Below are positions 46,382 through 55,369 of a DNA stretch of 64,000 nucleotides, in pieces. Location: the NCBI RefSeq assembly GCF_001015195.1, contig NZ_LDES01000007.1, positions 1 to 64,000 on the forward strand, given 5' to 3'. Each line of letters opens with the position of its first letter. The first letter of the stretch is position 1. Made by a program: the position numbers and the translations under genes. This stretch comes from Sphingomonas sp. Y57 (GTDB taxonomy: Bacteria; Pseudomonadota; Alphaproteobacteria; Sphingomonadales; Sphingomonadaceae). Under the pieces are notes generated by a model that saw nothing but the letters and a program-made list of their open reading frames with translations, was not told the origin of the DNA and did not search any database.

Positions 46382-47533
46382 ATGGCAGACCCATCCCCCG
46401 CGGTTCGTAAGCAGATCGAACGATTGCACGCCGCCCTTGAAAAGGATGGCGATGAGAAGCAGGCAGCGTCGATCGCCGGCATCTTGGCGACGGCGCAGCG
46501 CGCCAAAGAAGTGGCCCCAAGCCGCATCGAACGGTCGCGAGCGCAACTGGTCGGCGAAACGCTTGGCCCCAACACGGCGGTGCCCGTCGATCGCGAAACT
46601 GCAGCCGCCTTAGCCGAGATCATCTTCCCGACCGACATCACATCGCGGCCTCCTTTGTTTAATCCGACCGTAACTCAGGCGGTCGGAACAATCATTGAGG
46701 AGTGGGCGAACTTCGCTGCCTTCTCAGAGATCGACATAGCGCCGTCGAAGACCTGCCTAATCTACGGCGCGCCGGGGACCGGAAAGACACGCCTGGCCTT
46801 CTGGATTGCGCGCGAGCTGGGCCTGCCCGTCGTCCTGGTGAAATTGGATGGCCTGGTCTCATCCTTCCTTGGGACGACAGCGCGCAACATTGGGAACCTC
46901 TTTTCGTTCGCCAACCGCTATCGTTGCGTCTTGTTGCTCGATGAGTTCGATGCGATCGCGAAAGTGCGCGACGATCCGCAGGAGGTCGGCGAGATCAAAC
47001 GCGTCGTGAACGCCTTGCTTCAAAACCTCGACTCGCGCCGCGACGTCGGATTCACGATCGGCATCACCAACCACCCGAAGCTGCTCGACCCAGCCGTCTG
47101 GCGCCGGTTCGAGGTGCAGCTCGAAATCCCGAAGCCGGACTTCGAGATGCGCAAGGCGATTGCTTCCCACTTCATGCCGCCAATCACCGCGCCCGAAAGC
47201 CATTTGCGTCTGATCGCGTGGTTCACCGAAGGGTCGACAGGCGCAGAGATTGAGTCGCTCGTCCGCACCTACAAGAAGGCGACGACGCTTCGCGAAGCGG
47301 AGCGTCTCGATCTGCTTGGCACACTACGCCAGTTTGCGACGCTCAACGCCGCGCGAGTGCAGAGCGAGCGCCGGGCCCTGCTGTTCGAAGAGCCATCCAC
47401 CCTATTCCGTGCAATGCGCGATGACCCCGTGCTCGGCTTCTCGATGACCGACATTGGCGAGATTGCAGGCAAGGACAAATCCACCGTCAGTCGCCAGCTC
47501 GGCAAAGCGCTCAAGAACGACGAGGAGCGGTAA
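46382..47533 (+). CDS. ietA: AAA+ ATPase, IetA-like (anti-plasmid/phage pair partner)
   Basis: The 383-residue protein is a AAA ATPase with Walker A GAPGTGKT (about residues 129-136), Walker B CVLLLDEFDAI (about 182-192), a sensor-like IGITNHPKLLDPAVWRRF arginine-finger region, and a C-terminal winged-helix-like DIGEIAGKDKSTVSRQLGKAL. From memory, this ATPase followed by a subtilisin-like protease is the IetAS pair, first linked to plasmid incompatibility and later to phage defence. The start is uncertain; ATG 46382 fits the family's MADP... start better than ATG 46313 or 46199. The partner gene follows 3 bases later but is broken. Confidence 0.75.
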   Translation: MADPSPAVRKQIERLHAALEKDGDEKQAASIAGILATAQRAKEVAPSRIERSRAQLVGETLGPNTAVPVDRETAAALAEIIFPTDITSRPPLFNPTVTQAVGTIIEEWANFAAFSEIDIAPSKTCLIYGAPGTGKTRLAFWIARELGLPVVLVKLDGLVSSFLGTTARNIGNLFSFANRYRCVLLLDEFDAIAKVRDDPQEVGEIKRVVNALLQNLDSRRDVGFTIGITNHPKLLDPAVWRRFEVQLEIPKPDFEMRKAIASHFMPPITAPESHLRLIAWFTEGSTGAEIESLVRTYKKATTLREAERLDLLGTLRQFATLNAARVQSERRALLFEEPSTLFRAMRDDPVLGFSMTDIGEIAGKDKSTVSRQLGKALKNDEER

Positions 47534-47536
47534 GCG

Positions 47537-48022
47537 ATGGCGGGCCCGGTTCAGATCGTTCTCAACCCCGAGAACTACGAAGAAGCCCGCGAGGCGGGCG
47601 GGGGCGGTGGGCGCAAGGACTTCTTCGCGCACAAAGACCGGGAATTCGTCGCGCATCGGGCTGCGCTCGTCAGCCAGATCGACTCCATCTCCGGCACACT
47701 CTCCGCTCAAGCCCAGGGTCCTGTCGGCTTTGCCAAGGTCATCCTTCGCCGCGAGGCCTGGGCAAAGAGCCATCGCCCCGTGGCTACACTGTTCCGACCT
47801 GACCGCGTGCCGGTCGTCGGTGGCGGCGATCTCGGCGTCATGATTGTTGAAGTGCAACGCACCACCCTTCGGCAGATTGTGGCCGAGATGGAGAAGGCTG
47901 AAACCCACACGGAGATGCGCTTCGATCCCAATCGGGAGAAGGAGGTAGCCCGACCGGAGGCGCGCGCAGCGCAAGATAGATTTTTGAAGGCGCCGAAGGT
48001 GGCTGTCAGCTGCGGTTTTTGA
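47537..48022 (+). pseudogene. ietS: IetS-like protease, N-terminal stub truncated by IS element
   Basis: The frame begins with ATG 47537, 3 bases after the ATPase stop, and encodes about 148 residues of a non-catalytic N-terminal region (PVQIVLNPENYEEARE, FAKVILRREAWAKSHRPVATLF, LGVMIVEVQRTTLRQIVAEME). At about 47980 the sequence switches to IS21-type DNA and ends at a stop at 48020-48022. The subtilisin catalytic domain (Asp-His-Ser) expected for IetS is missing. The identity as IetS rests on its partner and position, not on a search. Confidence 0.65.
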
Positions 48023-48345
48023 AGCGCCAGCTGTCGTTGCCCGTCTCGACGATATCGCAGTGGTGGGTGACGCGGTCGAGCAGCGCCGTGGTCATCTTGG
48101 GATCGCCGAACACGGTCGGCCATTCGCCGAAGGCGAGGTTCGTGGTGATGATGACGCTGGTCCGCTCATAAAGCTTGCTGATGAGGTGGAACAGCAACTG
48201 CCCTCCCGAGCGGGCGAACGGCAGATAACCGAGCTCGTCGAGCACGATCAGGTCGAGCCGCGACAGCTGCGCCGCCAGGGTCCCGCCTTTGCCGATCCGG
48301 GTCTCCTCTTCGAGGCGTGTCACCAGATCGACAGCGAGTTGCAAT
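48006..48345 (-). mobile_element. istB: IS21-family istB remnant (C-terminal part)
   Basis: On the minus strand this encodes [45 protein letters not shown] (Walker B), [23 protein letters not shown] and [33 protein letters not shown], the C-terminal half of the IS21 helper ATPase IstB. The N-terminal half with the Walker A motif and the whole istA transposase gene are missing. The left end sits against the truncated protease gene. Confidence 0.85.
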
Positions 48346-48743
48346 TGGCCTCCATTTTCTCCAGGCGCTGACGCGCCCATTCGAAGAAATCACGAAGGGC
48401 TGATGCCTCCTCGACGATGTGGTCATCAGGAAACGCCATCAGGAACGTCCGTAGCCGATCTCGCTCATCTGCTTGCGCGGTCTTGAAATGATTACTGTTG
48501 ACTCTTGAGACTAAAAATGGTCACATGAGTCAGAAAACGCCGACAGGACATTGCGACGCAAATTGCAAGACGGGACAGGGAAATTTCTGTGACTGACGAT
48601 AATGAGCCAGGCACTCGCCTATCCCATAAGCCCGACCCGTCGTCGTGTTGCATAGAACCGCTCCGCTAGAAACGGCTATCGCCCCGACGCCGAGGCCTAT
48701 CGGGTAACGAGCCACTAAATGAACCGCATTTTCCGGGTGGAAT
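48346..48743. other. Unidentified remnant and gap before the nitronate monooxygenase gene
   Basis: On the minus strand about 48346-48520 is an open frame (SNHFKTAQADERDRLRTFLM, then [20 protein letters not shown]) that joins the istB remnant but has no start codon and no IstB similarity; it may be the other side of the original insertion site. The rest, up to the next gene, carries no gene. At 48498-48526 a TTGACT, 17 bases and TCACAT could be a weak plus-strand promoter. Confidence 0.45.
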
Positions 48744-49748
48744 ATGAAAACAAGAATCACCGATCTGTTCGGCATAGCCCATCCCATCATCCAGGGCGGC
48801 ATGCACTTCGTCGGGCTCGCGGAGCTGGCATCGGCGGTATCTAACGCAGGCGGGCTGGGGATGATCACCGGACTGACGCAGCGTACGCCCGAGTTGCTGG
48901 CGAAGGAGATCGCGCGCTGCCAGGAGATGACCGACAAGCCGTTCGGCGTGAACCTGACCTTCCTACCGACCTTCGCCAACCCTCCCTATCCGGAGTATAT
49001 CGCGGCGATCGCCGAGGCGGGAGTGAAGGTGGTGGAAACCGCCGGTCGCAGCCCCGAAGAACACATGTCGGGGCTGAAAGCCGCCGGCATCAAGGTCATC
49101 CACAAATGCACGAGCGTTCGCCATGCACTGAAGGCGGAAGCGATCGGCTGCGACGCGGTGAGCGTCGACGGCTTTGAATGCGGCGGTCATCCGGGGGAAG
49201 ACGATGTCCCCAACATGATTCTCCTGCCACGCGCCGCCGAAGAGCTGTCGATCCCGTTCGTCGCCTCGGGCGGAATGGCCGACGCGCGCTCTCTGGTGGC
49301 GGCGCTGGCGCTAGGCGCCGAGGGCATGAACATGGGCACACGCTTCATCGCAACGAAGGAGGCGCCTGTTCACGACAACGTCAAGCAGGCCATCCTGAAG
49401 GCGACCGAACTCGACACCAGCCTCATCATGCGTCCGCTCAGGAATACGGAGCGCGTGCTGAACAACATGGGGGTATCCCGCATCCGCGAGATCGAGCAGG
49501 ATAAAGGCGTCGCGCTGACTATCGACGACATCCACGATCTCGTGGCAGGAGTCTATCCGAAGGTCATGGTGAACGGCGACATGGACGCCGGCGCCTGGAG
49601 CTGCGGCATGGTCGCGGGGCTGATACACGATATCCCGACGGTCAGGGAGCTGATCGACCGCATCATGGCCGAGGCCGATCGCCTTGTCCACCAACGCCTC
49701 GCCAGCCTGTACGCGTACCGGCGTACAACGCTACTGGAACGGGCATAG
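48744..49748 (+). CDS. Nitronate monooxygenase family protein
   Basis: The 334-residue FMN enzyme shows the family's N-terminal motif ITDLFGIAHPIIQGGMHFVGLAELASAVSNAGGLGMI, and VDGFECGGHPGEDDV with SIPFVASGGMADARSLVAALALGAEGMNMGTRF as the FMN-phosphate-binding half. The family oxidises nitronates; related proteins act in aromatic or fatty-acid-like catabolism as enoyl reductases. Its transcription is divergent from the IS remnant and converges on the flavoprotein gene. Confidence 0.9.
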   Translation: MKTRITDLFGIAHPIIQGGMHFVGLAELASAVSNAGGLGMITGLTQRTPELLAKEIARCQEMTDKPFGVNLTFLPTFANPPYPEYIAAIAEAGVKVVETAGRSPEEHMSGLKAAGIKVIHKCTSVRHALKAEAIGCDAVSVDGFECGGHPGEDDVPNMILLPRAAEELSIPFVASGGMADARSLVAALALGAEGMNMGTRFIATKEAPVHDNVKQAILKATELDTSLIMRPLRNTERVLNNMGVSRIREIEQDKGVALTIDDIHDLVAGVYPKVMVNGDMDAGAWSCGMVAGLIHDIPTVRELIDRIMAEADRLVHQRLASLYAYRRTTLLERA

Positions 49749-49819
49749 CGGAGGGGAGGCGCAGGCTCGGTTTGGACTCGATGTGCTTACGCTGCTGCCC
49801 TTGAGCTCAGCGCTCCGTC

Positions 49820-51802
49820 CTAAGCTGCTGCGCCCTGAAGATGCCCCTCGCGGATCGCGGTCTGCAGGAAGCGGGGAGATAGCGCGTCGCCGATAGCGGT
49901 GGCGCGAATGCCGTGACCCGCGAGGTCATTAACCAGCTCCCCACCCTGGGGCCGATTGAGCGACACGAACACCACTGTATCAGCCGGGACTTCCTCGTTG
50001 AGCGCCGTATCGCTGCCCAGCGATGCCGGCGCGACGATGGCGCTGTTGTGCCTGATCTCCAAAACGCGCATCCGCGTCCGGAGCTTCAGACCCTTCGGTA
50101 GCATGCGCCGCAATGCCGGCTCTGTCATGAGCGCGTATTCAGACAAGGGCGCGAAGGAAATCTTGGTCGTGAGGAAGGTAACGGCAAGCCCTCTGTCGAG
50201 AAGATATTCGGCGGCTGCGATCGCTTCATAGTGGCCAAGATCATCGATCACCAGCGCGCTTCTGCCCAATTTGCCGACCGCGCCTTCGAACAGATCCAGC
50301 GTGGATAACACATGGGGCTGCTGGAACCCCGCGATCGGCTCCCCCGGATGCACTATCTGGATGCCGTCCATGCGCGGGTTCGCGCCGGTAGCCACGATAA
50401 CCTCGTCGGGCTCGGCCGCCATGATCTCTTCTACGCCGACGTAGCTGCTGAGCCGGACGTCGACGCCCAGCCGGTAGACTTCCTGCTCCAGCCACGCAAT
50501 GATATCGGCGAGGCCGTACCTCGTCGGAGCCATGGCGGCGAAGGCGAGCGTGCCGCCGAGACCCTTGCGCGCCTCGAACAGGACAACGGCATGGCCACGC
50601 ATCGCGGCGACGCGCGCAGCTTCCATCCCGGCCGGTCCGCCGCCGACGACGACAACGGTCTTGCGGACCGGGCTCGGCTCGATCGCGTGATCACCGACTT
50701 TTGCCTCCAATCCGGCGCCGGGATTGACGGTGCAGCCGATCGCCCCACCCGTCACGATCTGCGCGACGCAGACCTGGTTGCAGGCGATGCACGGACGAAC
50801 CTCGAGCACGCGACCCTCAACCGTCTTTCGGACGATATCCGGATCGGCGATGTGGGCTCTAGTCATGCCGACCATATCGGCGGCGCCCTCGCGGATCACC
50901 TGGTCCGCCTCTTCAAGCGTGCGAAACCGCCCGATCACCAATGTCGGTAGGTCCGTGCCGCGGGCGATCGGCGCATTGTAGGGCAGTTCATAGCCGGGCG
51001 GCTCTTGCATGCCCGACGCAATCCGATCGAACGTCTGATAGTTGCCCAGCGTGAGGCCGACGAAATCGATCAGCTTCCGCTCCTCGAGAACACGGCAGAG
51101 TTGCAGATTCTCGTCAGCGCCGATGCCGCCTGTGGTGAGGTCGTCGCCAACCCGGACCCCGACCACGAAATTGGGAGAGGTCGCCGCGCGAATGCCCGCG
51201 GCGATCTCCACCACAATCCGGATCCGGTTCTCGAACGATCCGCCGTAATCGTCGGTTCGTCGGTTGCTGTTGGGCGAAAGAAACTGAGCGAGGAGATAGC
51301 CATGGGCGGCATGGATCTCCACGCCTGCAATGCCAAAGCTTTCGCACTTCACAGCGGAAGCGACGTAGCCTTCGATAACCGAGTCGATCATGGCCTTCGT
51401 CATCGGGATCGGAACGATGCCGGTGAGCGGGCCCGGCACGTCCGAAGCCGACCAGGGTGGCGAACCGTCTGGCGGCGCCATATGCGCGCCCCCATGGTAG
51501 AGCTGCTGGAAGAGCGCCATGCCATAAGGCGCGCAGGCATCGACCAACCGCCGGTAGCCATCGCCGTTCTCGTGGCCCGACCAGAGATTGAGATCCGACA
51601 GGACCAGAGGGCTGCTCGGATGAACGGAGAGCGCGTCGATGATCGTCAGGCCGACGCCGCCGCGCGCGCGGGCGGCGTGATAAGCGATGCGGCGTTCGTT
51701 CATATCAGGACCGAATGCCGTACCATGTGCCGAGCGGAAGACTCGGTTCTTTATGTCGACATTGCCGATCCTGATGGGTGTCAGCACGTGGCTGAGGGCC
51801 AT
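49820..51802 (-). CDS. Old-Yellow-Enzyme / 2,4-dienoyl-CoA reductase-type flavoprotein
   Basis: The 660-residue protein has an N-terminal OYE barrel (MALSHVLTPIRIGNVDIKNRVF, GVEIHAAHGYLLAQFLSPNSNRR), a 4Fe-4S-binding pattern with Cys in RPCIACNQVCVAQIVTGGAIGC, and a C-terminal FAD/NAD(P)-binding domain (VVVVGGGPAGMEAARVAAMRG). The organisation is like trimethylamine dehydrogenase and bacterial 2,4-dienoyl-CoA reductases. It would reduce an alpha,beta-unsaturated carbonyl or CoA ester or demethylate an amine; the substrate is unknown. It is the last gene of a minus-strand unit after the aldehyde dehydrogenase. Confidence 0.9.
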   Translation of the reverse strand: MALSHVLTPIRIGNVDIKNRVFRSAHGTAFGPDMNERRIAYHAARARGGVGLTIIDALSVHPSSPLVLSDLNLWSGHENGDGYRRLVDACAPYGMALFQQLYHGGAHMAPPDGSPPWSASDVPGPLTGIVPIPMTKAMIDSVIEGYVASAVKCESFGIAGVEIHAAHGYLLAQFLSPNSNRRTDDYGGSFENRIRIVVEIAAGIRAATSPNFVVGVRVGDDLTTGGIGADENLQLCRVLEERKLIDFVGLTLGNYQTFDRIASGMQEPPGYELPYNAPIARGTDLPTLVIGRFRTLEEADQVIREGAADMVGMTRAHIADPDIVRKTVEGRVLEVRPCIACNQVCVAQIVTGGAIGCTVNPGAGLEAKVGDHAIEPSPVRKTVVVVGGGPAGMEAARVAAMRGHAVVLFEARKGLGGTLAFAAMAPTRYGLADIIAWLEQEVYRLGVDVRLSSYVGVEEIMAAEPDEVIVATGANPRMDGIQIVHPGEPIAGFQQPHVLSTLDLFEGAVGKLGRSALVIDDLGHYEAIAAAEYLLDRGLAVTFLTTKISFAPLSEYALMTEPALRRMLPKGLKLRTRMRVLEIRHNSAIVAPASLGSDTALNEEVPADTVVFVSLNRPQGGELVNDLAGHGIRATAIGDALSPRFLQTAIREGHLQGAAA

Positions 51803-51916
51803 TCGTTGTCCCCTATCGAGCGTTATATGATGGCAAGCGGGACCATGCGCTGATGTCCGTGACTACAGCGTGCTTCAAGGGCTTGAGACCGCGGGTCGGC
51901 AGATCGGTCTTCGCGG

Positions 51917-53401
51917 TTAAGCGGCAGGCGGAGGAGCATCGACCGATGCGTAGACCTTGAGTTCCTGGAACTCTTCGATCGCGCGCGGACCACAGAGGGC
52001 GCCGATGCCACTTTGCTTGTAGCCGCTCTGCTCGAAATGCTCCGACAGCACGCCCCAGCAGTTGATCCAGATATGGCCTGCCTGCACGGCCTTGCCGACG
52101 CGACGGGCGCGGGCGATGTCGCGAGTGAAGACCGATGTCGCCAGGCCGAATTCGGTCGCATTAGCGCGCCGGACCGCATCCGCCTCGTCGCCGAACAGTT
52201 CGAACGTCTGGACCGGTCCGAAAAGTTCGTTTTGGACGATGAAGGTGTCGAGCGCCTCGACCTCGATCAGGGACGGCTTGTAGAAGGCGCCGTTCGCCAG
52301 CGGCCCCTCCGTCACGGGCCCGCCGCGAACAAGGATCTTGCCGTAGGATTTCGCCTCCTCGACGATCTTATCGAGCTGGTTAACGCTCGCCTTGTCGATC
52401 ACCGGACCCAGTTGGGTGGCAGGATCCTCGCTGTCGCCGACGCGGACATTCTGATAGGCCTCGACCAACGCCTCGCGCAACGCGTCGGCAATCCCGCGCT
52501 GGACAAGAACGCGCGAGCCCGTGCAGCAATATTGACCGTTCATCAGCACCAGCGCCATCACGATCTGCGGGACGACGATGTTGAGGTCCGCATCTTCGAA
52601 CACGATCAGCGGCGTCTTGCCGCCCAGTTCGAGGTTAAGCCGCTTCAGCGTTTTGGCTCCATTCGCGGCGATGAGCCGCCCAACCTTGGTGCTCCCGGTG
52701 TAGCTCACGACGTTCACGTCCGGTGAATCGACGAGCAGAGCCGCCGCGACGCTGCCGCTTTCGGTGATCGTGTTCAGCACGCCCGGCGGCAGAAGCTTTG
52801 TCGCGGCGACCGCATCGGCGAACAGCGCGTTGGTGAGCGCGGTCTGATGCGGAAGTTTGAGGACGACGGTGCACCCGGCGGCGAGCGCGGGGCCGATCGC
52901 GCGGACGGACAAGATGACCGGCGAGTTCCAGGGCGAAATGATGCCCGCGACGCCAATCGGTTCGGGATCAGAATGGAAGTAGACCCCCGGGTTTGTTTCC
53001 AGAGCCCGGCCGCCGGTCTGTAGCAGCGCGCTGGCGGCCGCATAGCGCAACCACTCCACCGAGAGCCGTACCTCCCACTGCGTCTGCGGATGCAGCAGCT
53101 TGCCGCCTTCGCGGCTCAGCATCTGTGCGATCACGGAGGACCGCTCCTCAAGGCGGTCCGCAAGTTCGAGCAGCGCGCGCGAGCGCAGCGAACGATCCTT
53201 CGACCAGTTCGTCGCGTCGAATGCCGCACGCGCGGCGTCAATCGCGCGCTGCGCGTCTTCCTCGCTGACGTCGACATAGCTGCCGAGGACCTTGCCGGTC
53301 GACGGGCTCAGCGAATCGCGAACCGTGCCGCCGCCGCTCCATTCCCCATCGATCCAGTTCTGCGCCGGCCTGTCCAGAGCCATGACGTCTCGCTCGCTCA
53401 T
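51917..53401 (-). CDS. Aldehyde dehydrogenase family protein
   Basis: The 494-residue NAD(P)-dependent enzyme has the NWIDGEWSGGGTVRDSLSPSTG start, the catalytic Glu in LNLELGGKTPLIVFEDADL, the nucleophile Cys in NGQYCCTGSRVLV, and the IWINCWGVLSEHFEQSGYKQSG C-terminal region. It oxidises an aldehyde to the acid. It lies between the SDR and the OYE-like gene, 114 bases upstream of the latter, and is the second gene of the unit. Confidence 0.93.
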   Translation of the reverse strand: MSERDVMALDRPAQNWIDGEWSGGGTVRDSLSPSTGKVLGSYVDVSEEDAQRAIDAARAAFDATNWSKDRSLRSRALLELADRLEERSSVIAQMLSREGGKLLHPQTQWEVRLSVEWLRYAAASALLQTGGRALETNPGVYFHSDPEPIGVAGIISPWNSPVILSVRAIGPALAAGCTVVLKLPHQTALTNALFADAVAATKLLPPGVLNTITESGSVAAALLVDSPDVNVVSYTGSTKVGRLIAANGAKTLKRLNLELGGKTPLIVFEDADLNIVVPQIVMALVLMNGQYCCTGSRVLVQRGIADALREALVEAYQNVRVGDSEDPATQLGPVIDKASVNQLDKIVEEAKSYGKILVRGGPVTEGPLANGAFYKPSLIEVEALDTFIVQNELFGPVQTFELFGDEADAVRRANATEFGLATSVFTRDIARARRVGKAVQAGHIWINCWGVLSEHFEQSGYKQSGIGALCGPRAIEEFQELKVYASVDAPPPAA

Positions 53402-53442
53402 TTAACTTCCTTTGTGTCGATCCGGGTGACGGAGGCTCTTTC

Positions 53443-54177
53443 TCAGGCGCTCATCCCGCCGCACACGGTAAGCTCGGTACCAGTCACGTAGCGGGCCTCA
53501 TCGGAGGCGAGATAAACCACGGCCTCGGCGACTTCCTCGGGAGCGCCGAGGCGCTTCGCCGGCACCATTTGCGAAATAGTGTCGAGATATTCGCGCGTGT
53601 TCTCGGCGAGCATCGGGGTGTCGATCAGCCCGGGGAACACTGTGTTCACGCGGATCTTGTCGCCGGCGAGATCGTGCGCAGCGGATTTGGTCATGCCGCG
53701 GACCATCCATTTCGAACCGGCATAAGCGAAAATTCCAGGAGCGCCGCGCAGCGCCGCGATCGACGCGATGTTGACGATCGCGCCGCCTCCCCTGTCGCGC
53801 ATCACGCGGTAGACGGTCTTCATGCCGAAGAAGGTGCCGAGCACGTTCACACGATAATGAAGGTCCATCAGCGCCCGATCGGTCTCCGCGAGCGTCTTCT
53901 GGCGGTAGACGCCCGCGTTGTTCACCAGAATGTCGATGCCGCCGAAGACTTCGAGGCAGTTCTCTAAGACACGCTGCCAGGAACCTTCATCCGAGACGTC
54001 GTGCGCTACGAAGATCGCGTTTCCGCCGAGTTGTTCCACAAGCGCCTTGCCATCGGCCTCGTTGAGGTCGGCAACGACGACCTTCGCGCCTTCCTCGACG
54101 AAGCGCCGCGCTTCCGCCGCGCCCTGCCCGCTGGCGGCGCCCGTGATGATGGCGATCTTGTCCTTCAATCTGTTCAT
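53443..54177 (-). CDS. Short-chain dehydrogenase/reductase
   Basis: The 244-residue SDR has the NAD(P) motif IITGAASGQGAAEARRF, NNAGVYR, and the active-site YAGSKWMVRG (Tyr and Lys) with the catalytic Ser in the IASIAALRG segment. It lies 41 bases upstream of the aldehyde dehydrogenase gene. Alcohol-to-aldehyde-to-acid oxidation by the pair is plausible (inference). A strong candidate promoter lies at 54426-54454. Confidence 0.93.
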   Translation of the reverse strand: MNRLKDKIAIITGAASGQGAAEARRFVEEGAKVVVADLNEADGKALVEQLGGNAIFVAHDVSDEGSWQRVLENCLEVFGGIDILVNNAGVYRQKTLAETDRALMDLHYRVNVLGTFFGMKTVYRVMRDRGGGAIVNIASIAALRGAPGIFAYAGSKWMVRGMTKSAAHDLAGDKIRVNTVFPGLIDTPMLAENTREYLDTISQMVPAKRLGAPEEVAEAVVYLASDEARYVTGTELTVCGGMSA

Positions 54178-54415
54178 GTCGATCCTCGGTTCACGGGGGT
54201 CGGCCGGAGGCGAGCGGCGCGGTCCCGGAGGAACCCGGCACCATCGGCGCAGCTGCCGCCGGGACCCGCCTGGCGTTTCAGCGAGCTAATCGGGGGTGCC
54301 GTCACATCCGAGATGTTTGCGGAGCTCTTCACGGCGCTGGCAGCATCCTACGCCTGATCAGCCTGTCATCCCTCCTCCAGCGTTCTACGGCAGGCTTGAT
54401 TCCTGCGCCTTCTTA

Positions 54416-54464
54416 CACTGTACGCATATGACTGGTATTCGACTCATATGTCAACTACGCAGTG
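54416..54464 (-). promoter_or_regulatory. Promoter with overlapping operator dyads for the SDR-ALDH-OYE unit
   Basis: On the minus strand TTGACA (54454-54449) and TCATAT (54431-54426) are separated by 17 bases. The promoter lies about 250 bases upstream of the SDR start. It overlaps an inverted pair CATATGA...TCATATG (54425-54450) nested in CACTG...CAGTG (54416-54464). The same hexamer pair and spacing is found at 56776-56804. Confidence 0.6.
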
Positions 54465-54800
54465 ATAAAAGCGGCAGGGGCAGGATAAGCGTCCGCGGCG
54501 CGCCGGTCCAGACGCCCGCCCAGCGCGGATTGCAGCTCGATCAGCTGAGTGACGCACATTCGAACAAACCCGGGCTTGAGGTGACGCGCGCGAGCGGACG
54601 AGCACCGATGGTGTCATTTCGCATCTCGCCGGGACGATCGCACAAGCACATCCCGGCCGATGCCCGTATCAGGCAGCGGCCAGCCTGCTTGACAATTTTA
54701 CAAAAGTGACGAAAGACTGAATTGAAAGTCGGCATCGGGCCAGGACGCCCGCTCGACGCCAATCGAGCCCCGCGAGGGCTCCCAGCAGGATATTCGCATC
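54465..54800. other. Gap before the plus-strand SnoaL-like gene
   Basis: No gene is seen. A TTGACA (54689-54694) is followed by AT-rich sequence (attttacaaaa) and could belong to a plus-strand promoter for the gene starting at 54801, but the -10 is not clear. A dyad around tttta/caaaa is present. Confidence 0.4.
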
Positions 54801-55241
54801 GTGGCCGAAATCGATGATCAAACCAAGATCGCTCTCGCACGCGACTATTTTCGCCTGGTCGATGCCGGGGATCCCGCGCTTCTGGACCTCTTCACCGAAG
54901 ATGCGCAAATCTACTTTCCAAAATTCGGCTTGGCCAAGGGCAAGGCGAAGATCGCGGAGTTGGCCGCCGGCCTGGGCAAGGAGATTCGGGAAGCGAAGCA
55001 CGATACGAGCGACTATCTCTTCCTTCCGCTCGGCCGACACCTAGCGGTTGAGGGCACTACCACGGGCGTGACGACCGGCGGCGTGCAATGGGCGGCCGGC
55101 GAGAGCCCCGCAGGCCGTTTCTGCAACATGTTTGAGTTTCGCGACGCCAAGATTTGCCGCGTGCACGTCTATCTGGATCCGGATTATGGCGGGCAGGACG
55201 AAGCGCGCTTCCACTGGGGCCGCGATGACCGGCAATGGTGA
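54801..55241 (+). CDS. SnoaL/NTF2-like protein
   Basis: The 146-residue protein has the NTF2-like fold: an N-terminal helix (KIALARDYFRLVDAGDPALLDLF), the FTEDAQIYFPKFGLAKGKAKI strand region and a C-terminal strand pair (FEFRDAKICRVHVYLDPDYGG). It starts with GTG. It stands alone on the plus strand. Function is unknown. Confidence 0.75.
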   Translation: MAEIDDQTKIALARDYFRLVDAGDPALLDLFTEDAQIYFPKFGLAKGKAKIAELAAGLGKEIREAKHDTSDYLFLPLGRHLAVEGTTTGVTTGGVQWAAGESPAGRFCNMFEFRDAKICRVHVYLDPDYGGQDEARFHWGRDDRQW

Positions 55242-55369
55242 TCGGGCGACCGCCGATCGCGTAACTGGCATCTGTCATGAGGCGGCCTCGCACAGCGGGC
55301 TGCCTCTCTTTCGTTATGCGGGGAACATCTGCTGAAGGTGCGTTGAGCACGCCCCTTCGGTAACTCCGG

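Noticed and set aside
47707-48123. Minus-strand frame crossing the protease stub and the istB remnant
   Set aside because: It runs across two unrelated pieces of DNA in a frame different from istB, so it is not a gene.
54296-54709. Plus-strand frame of 137 codons in the gap after the SDR gene
   Set aside because: It overlaps the promoter region of the SDR unit, has no start signal and no similarity that I recognise.
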